This document shows, in pieces, positions 60,686 to 64,000 of a DNA stretch of 64,000 nt. The first letter of the stretch is position 1; every line of letters begins with the position of its first letter. Under the pieces are notes generated by a model that did not search any database, was not told the DNA's origin, and saw only the letters and a program-made list of their open reading frames with translations. Made by a program: the position numbers and the translations under genes. The stretch is from Aliiglaciecola sp. CAU 1673 (GTDB lineage Bacteria > Pseudomonadota > Gammaproteobacteria > Enterobacterales > Alteromonadaceae), in contig NZ_JARHUG010000018.1 of the NCBI RefSeq assembly GCF_029223185.1, positions 31,887-95,886 of the forward strand, in the 5' to 3' direction.

Positions 60686-61438
60686 TTACACTTTGCCGGC
60701 AAAGGTTTTTAATCGCTCTTTCACCTTTGCCAGATAGCGCCGGCTTACAGGATGTGAATTTCCCTGACAGACCAGGAAAGTCCCTTCCGCAGTCTGCTGC
60801 AAGCTGTCTATCTTTTCCAGGTTCAATAAATGGGAGCGGTGGCAGCGAACAAAGAACTCCGGGTCAAGCAAGGAGCACAGCTGTTTCATGGTATATCGCA
60901 CGACAAAAACACGGTTACAGGCCTTGATGCACAAATAGTCCCCAACCGACTCAACCGCATCAATATGGCGAGTTTCAACCATCACTGTCTCCCCCTCGTC
61001 CTTGAGGGCCAAGCGCTGCAAGTAGCTTGACGGTAACGGTGAAGTGCTTTGCGTTTTCTCAGCCGGTTGACCCTGCTCATGACGCTGCTGCAATCTGCTT
61101 AAGGTTTGCGCAAAAAATTCATCGTTAATTGGCTTGGTGAGATAGTCTACGGCGGCCAGTCTGAATGCCTCTATGGCGTATTGCTCGTAGGCACTGACAA
61201 AGACTATCTGGGCACTGCAATATTGGCTCAGTACTTTGGCCGCCTCAATACCTGACAAACGGGGCATATTGATATCCAGGAACACCACATCCGGTTGCAG
61301 CTTTTTGGCCAGCAGCAAGGCATCTTCACCATTGTCGGCTTCTGCGGCGATCACAAAGCCTTCGGCCCGTAATAAACGCAGCCGTAACGCGTCTCTCGCC
61401 AGAGGCTCATCGTCAACCAGTAATACCTTCAGTGGCAT
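60686..61438 (-). CDS. LytTR-family response regulator
   Basis: The 250-residue protein has an N-terminal receiver (LLVDDEPLARDALRLRL, phospho-acceptor Asp in VVFLDINMPRLSG, Lys in DYLTKPIN). A LytTR DNA-binding domain follows (VVRYTMKQLCSLLDPEFFVRCHRSHLLNLEKIDSL). It overlaps the kinase gene by ten bases, forming an operon. Target genes are unknown; the divergent secreted protein at 62620 is a candidate. Confidence 0.94.
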   Translation of the reverse strand: MPLKVLLVDDEPLARDALRLRLLRAEGFVIAAEADNGEDALLLAKKLQPDVVFLDINMPRLSGIEAAKVLSQYCSAQIVFVSAYEQYAIEAFRLAAVDYLTKPINDEFFAQTLSRLQQRHEQGQPAEKTQSTSPLPSSYLQRLALKDEGETVMVETRHIDAVESVGDYLCIKACNRVFVVRYTMKQLCSLLDPEFFVRCHRSHLLNLEKIDSLQQTAEGTFLVCQGNSHPVSRRYLAKVKERLKTFAGKV

Positions 61439-62463
61439 GGGCTGTCCATGATGCTGATGGTAGCGATATGTTTTCCCTCTTGGTGGCGACAGTCCAAACG
61501 AGCCCGGTCACCAAAAAAGGTTTGCAGTCGCTGACCGGTGTTGGCGAGCCCCATGCCCATTCCTTCTCTAACTTCGTCAGTATTTTCACTTGGGTTGCTG
61601 ACACTGATTCGGGTGCAATCCGCCATTTGCTCAACCTGTATGGAGATGTTTATCTCAGAGCCTTTTACCGCTACACCATGCTTTATCGCATTTTCCATCA
61701 GCGGCAGCAGCAGGCCGGTAGGTAAGGCGATATCTGGAAGTGGTTCGGGTAACTGCCAGTCCAGGCGCAATTTATCGCCAAAACGCAGTTTCTCTATTTC
61801 CAGATAGTGACGACTGCGCTGCAGTTCTTTTTCCAGCGATTGTGACAAAGGGGGATCGAGACTCAGCGTCTGTCGTAAAAAAGCACTGAGTTTCGACAGC
61901 ATAGTGCGGGCCGAGACGGGATCCTGTTTCAATAACAGCGTGTCTACATTGGCCAGCACATTGAACAAAAAGTGTGGATCTATTTGCAGTTGCAACAGCT
62001 TTAACTTGGCGTCCCGTGCCTGCTGCCGCAGTAATTCCTGCTTACGCAATTGTCTGTCCAGGCGTTGGTGGTTTTGCCATAGCCAGTAACCACAACTCCA
62101 AAGCAACAACTGCATCACTGCCGATTTACCATTATGAAAATAGCCCCAAAAACGAAATTGGTTATTGGCAGACTCCAGTACATGGTACTCCAGCGCATTG
62201 AAGCTGGCCCGCCACAATAGGCCGAGAACAACCGACAGCACAAACGCCAGCAGCAATTGCGACACAATGGGCCAAGATCGAATCGCAACAAAGCACAGTG
62301 CTAACAACGAAGAATACAACGCCCCCAGGAACATATAACAGACTATCCAGAGCCAACTTGGTGGGTAGACATCCAACCAGGTAAAACGGGTCAGTAAAAC
62401 CATGGCAGTCCAAAGCAGCAGCTGAACCCAGATAAACTGTCGGAAGGCAATGTTGCGGTGCAT
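61429..62463 (-). CDS. LytS/YehU-type sensor histidine kinase
   Basis: I start at ATG 62463 (MHRNIAFRQFIWVQ), giving 344 residues; an earlier ATG at 62499 is possible. There are four N-terminal membrane helices, a coiled-coil (QRLDRQLRKQELLRQQARDAKLKLLQLQ), the His_kinase motif IDPHFLFNVLANVDTLL with the phospho-His, and the ATP-binding GMGMGLANTGQRLQTFFG. It signals to the overlapping LytTR regulator. The periplasmic loops are short, so it may sense membrane or lipid-soluble signals. Confidence 0.93.
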   Translation of the reverse strand: MHRNIAFRQFIWVQLLLWTAMVLLTRFTWLDVYPPSWLWIVCYMFLGALYSSLLALCFVAIRSWPIVSQLLLAFVLSVVLGLLWRASFNALEYHVLESANNQFRFWGYFHNGKSAVMQLLLWSCGYWLWQNHQRLDRQLRKQELLRQQARDAKLKLLQLQIDPHFLFNVLANVDTLLLKQDPVSARTMLSKLSAFLRQTLSLDPPLSQSLEKELQRSRHYLEIEKLRFGDKLRLDWQLPEPLPDIALPTGLLLPLMENAIKHGVAVKGSEINISIQVEQMADCTRISVSNPSENTDEVREGMGMGLANTGQRLQTFFGDRARLDCRHQEGKHIATISIMDSPCH

Positions 62464-62619
62464 GTCGGCTTGGTACCTGTTTGTATTGGCAGCCATCATA
62501 GCGTTGCAACGCGCGGGACAAAAACCGAAAAACGCAAAACCACTGCCGAACTTCGCAATTATCTGCCCGAGGCGGGGCAGCGTCGTTACTCTCTGCTCAC
62601 GAATTCACCGGAGAAACTT

Positions 62620-63834
62620 ATGATTCGATTCTTTCTCATAGCGGCAGTGCTTTTTTGCAGCAGTGTCCATGCCAACGTCTACCGCACCCAGTACTTTGCT
62701 GACTTTCACTTCTGGGAGTCACCCTATCAGCCCTTTATCGGCACCATGCCGCTCAGCGAAGCCGATGCAAAAAACAGAGCCCATATTCAGGTCGGTTACG
62801 ACAGACTCAATCGAATAGTGGATATTCAAACCCGCCTAGGAAAGGCATTTAAGGCCATTCCGACCCTTTATGTGCATGCGCTACACACCAAGATTGACTA
62901 TCGCGACGATACGGAAGTGCATCAATTCTTCGACGGTTTTGGCAACCGGATCAGCGTCTGGGGGGAGGTCTGGGAAAAGCACTATCAAAAAGACCAACGC
63001 GGACGCTATCTGGCATTAACCTTTATCAACAAAGATAACCAACCTATCGAAAATGCCTGGGGGATCGCCGCTTATCGCTGGACCCACGAGGACAGCGGCA
63101 CGGTGATAGAAGAGCGCGTTGACGCCAACGGCAAGATCAAAACACACCGTCCCGGCTTTGAGTTCGAGCGTATTCGCCTGGTGTTTGATGGTCGTGGCAA
63201 CTTACGTCTGATGCAAAACCTGGACGATAATAATGAATTGAAAGCATCGGCCTCCGGCGCCGCCCAGTACCGCTACTTCTATAATACCCGCCAAGGCTTT
63301 GAGCGCTGGGAAGTGCTGGATACCGAAGGCAAGCCAGCCCTTGGTCCCACAGGCACTGCCGGCGAACAATACACCTTTGACGAATACAACTGGACACGGA
63401 TCGCCTTTTTCGGCGCAGACGGTGCGCCCAAGATGCATGCCTCCGGTGCAGCAAACTGGCATGCTGCCTATGATCAATATGGCAACATGACCTCACGTTG
63501 GTTTACCGATGCCAAGTTACAACCGGTCAATGGTCAATACGGATTTCACAAACGAATTTCCATTTGGGACCCCAGCGGAATGAGGCTATTGCGCCACGAG
63601 TATTATGGCAAAGACGGTAACCTTACCCGTAATAGCGACGGCGTGGCCAAAGTCCACTACCTCTATAACGATATGGGGCTACTTCAGGAAGTGCGAAACA
63701 CAGATGAACAAGATAGGCTGGTTAACAATGACTGGAGCGGTTACGCCCGGCAAACCTTCACCTACGACAATCAGCGCGCTCAGACCTCGAGCCAGTATTT
63801 TCTTGCCGATGGTCAGCCCTATAGTACTGAATAA
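62620..63834 (+). CDS. Secreted repeat-containing protein of unknown function
   Basis: The 404-residue protein starts at ATG 62620, with GGAGAAA upstream; the open frame extends further up but would overlap the kinase promoter region. A signal peptide (IRFFLIAAVLFCSSVHAN) is followed by repeats resembling YD/RHS-type units. They contain D-xx-G-xx-P and ASGAA-xx-Y blocks (FGADGAPKMHASGAANWHAAYD, YDQYGNMTSRWFTDAKLQPVN, YYGKDGNLTRNSDGVAKVHYLY). Beta-rich, probably surface or periplasmic. No enzyme motif is visible. It is divergent from the LytS/LytR genes. Confidence 0.8.
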   Translation: MIRFFLIAAVLFCSSVHANVYRTQYFADFHFWESPYQPFIGTMPLSEADAKNRAHIQVGYDRLNRIVDIQTRLGKAFKAIPTLYVHALHTKIDYRDDTEVHQFFDGFGNRISVWGEVWEKHYQKDQRGRYLALTFINKDNQPIENAWGIAAYRWTHEDSGTVIEERVDANGKIKTHRPGFEFERIRLVFDGRGNLRLMQNLDDNNELKASASGAAQYRYFYNTRQGFERWEVLDTEGKPALGPTGTAGEQYTFDEYNWTRIAFFGADGAPKMHASGAANWHAAYDQYGNMTSRWFTDAKLQPVNGQYGFHKRISIWDPSGMRLLRHEYYGKDGNLTRNSDGVAKVHYLYNDMGLLQEVRNTDEQDRLVNNDWSGYARQTFTYDNQRAQTSSQYFLADGQPYSTE

Positions 63835-63860
63835 TAACCTGAACACAGACCGGCATTAAA

Positions 63861-63882
63861 AAAGGGCGATAATTCGCCCTTT
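63861..63882 (+). terminator. Terminator after the secreted repeat protein
   Basis: AAAGGGCG-ATAATT-CGCCCTTT with flanking A residues, 27 bases after the stop. Confidence 0.8.
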
Positions 63883-63894
63883 CAGACTGTTGAA

Positions 63895-63922
63895 AAAGGC
63901 CTGGACGCAGATCCAGGCCTTT
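63895..63922. repeat. Hairpin near the start of a probable insertion sequence
   Basis: AAAGGCCTGGA and TCCAGGCCTTT pair around six bases. It lies 36 bases before the transposase ATG and may be a second terminator protecting the element from outside transcription. Confidence 0.6.
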
Positions 63923-63957
63923 GATCTAATGAGCATAGTGAACAACATGGATTCACC

Positions 63958-64000
63958 ATGCTTAGAGACAAAACCCCCCAACAATATGAACTAGAAATGG
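63958..64000 (+). CDS. Start of a transposase, IS1182-like (truncated by window end)
   Basis: Only 14 codons are visible (MLRDKTPQQYELEM). The string resembles the N-terminus of IS1182-type DDE transposases, where a Q-Y-E-x-E/V block precedes the VPxDHLLRKID region. The rest lies outside the window, so the family call is tentative. Confidence 0.5.
   Translation, partial: MLRDKTPQQYELEM

Overview
The window is chromosomal DNA of a gammaproteobacterium, most likely a marine or halotolerant member of the Alteromonadales (Alteromonadaceae-like). This is inferred from gene content and order: rnd-ycgL-mltB-ycgM-ycgN, recC-recB-recD without ptrA, a DUF3718 protein, an Slp-family lipoprotein, a split Mrp-type antiporter and a Caulobacter-style TonB receptor. 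No rRNA, tRNA or CRISPR array was seen. Most of the window is ordinary housekeeping sequence with dense, often overlapping genes. Several short accessory patches interrupt it.

Layout. 1-0.9 kb: end of a DEAD-box helicase gene. 1.0-4.0 kb: accessory patch with an IS110/IS1111-group insertion sequence lying in the attC site of a solitary integron-type gene cassette, which encodes a protein with seven HTH-like repeats and a GIY-YIG-like nuclease domain. 4.2-7.3 kb: an amidohydrolase, a small membrane protein and a fasciclin protein. 7.3-10.9 kb: electron-transfer flavoprotein genes etfBA, divergent from ETF dehydrogenase, with a palindrome resembling a LiuR operator between them. 11-16.9 kb: a REP-like repeat array, a cation/proton antiporter, an esterase, decayed gene fragments, a YHYH/HupE pair, and a YefM-YoeB module whose toxin gene is frameshifted. 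17-25.8 kb: recD, recB, recC. 25.9-31.3 kb: ppk2, xthA, a membrane protein, a periplasmic-binding-like protein, a GGDEF protein and a TauE/SafE transporter. 31.4-33.5 kb: second accessory patch, three integron-type cassettes (small membrane protein, HExxH metalloprotease, RHH/ParE toxin-antitoxin) with attC sites and no integrase gene in the window. 33.7-45.2 kb: a DUF3718 protein, a second periplasmic-binding-like protein, ycgN-ycgM-mltB-ycgL-rnd, fadD, a hydrolase, slp, tsaB and a YoaA-like helicase. 45.3-53 kb: a MITE-like element, then a nine-gene Mrp-type cation/proton antiporter cluster with three antiporter-like subunits and Mbh-like gene order. 53-64 kb: TfoX C-terminal protein, VOC and SixA-like proteins, an amidohydrolase with a suspected leader frameshift, a TonB-dependent receptor, a CDF transporter, a LytS/LytR-type two-component system, a secreted repeat protein, and the first codons of a transposase.

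The most noteworthy signal is the pair of cassette loci. In each of four cassettes the 5' terminal 7-8 bases (GTTATAC, GTTATGT, GTTATAA, GTTAGCAC) are the exact reverse complement of the R'' box of the same cassette's own attC, which is what a circularisable integron cassette requires. The two loci are 28 kb apart and on opposite strands, yet both sit directly after the same 32-bp sequence (30/32 identical). That sequence therefore looks like a reusable cassette-entry site (attI- or attG-like). The IS1111-type element lies inside the attC of one cassette, as expected of the IS1111-attC group, and its right-hand non-coding end is where a bridge RNA would be encoded. A second recurring oddity is a set of heptanucleotide tandem repeats placed directly after the stop codons of four unrelated genes.
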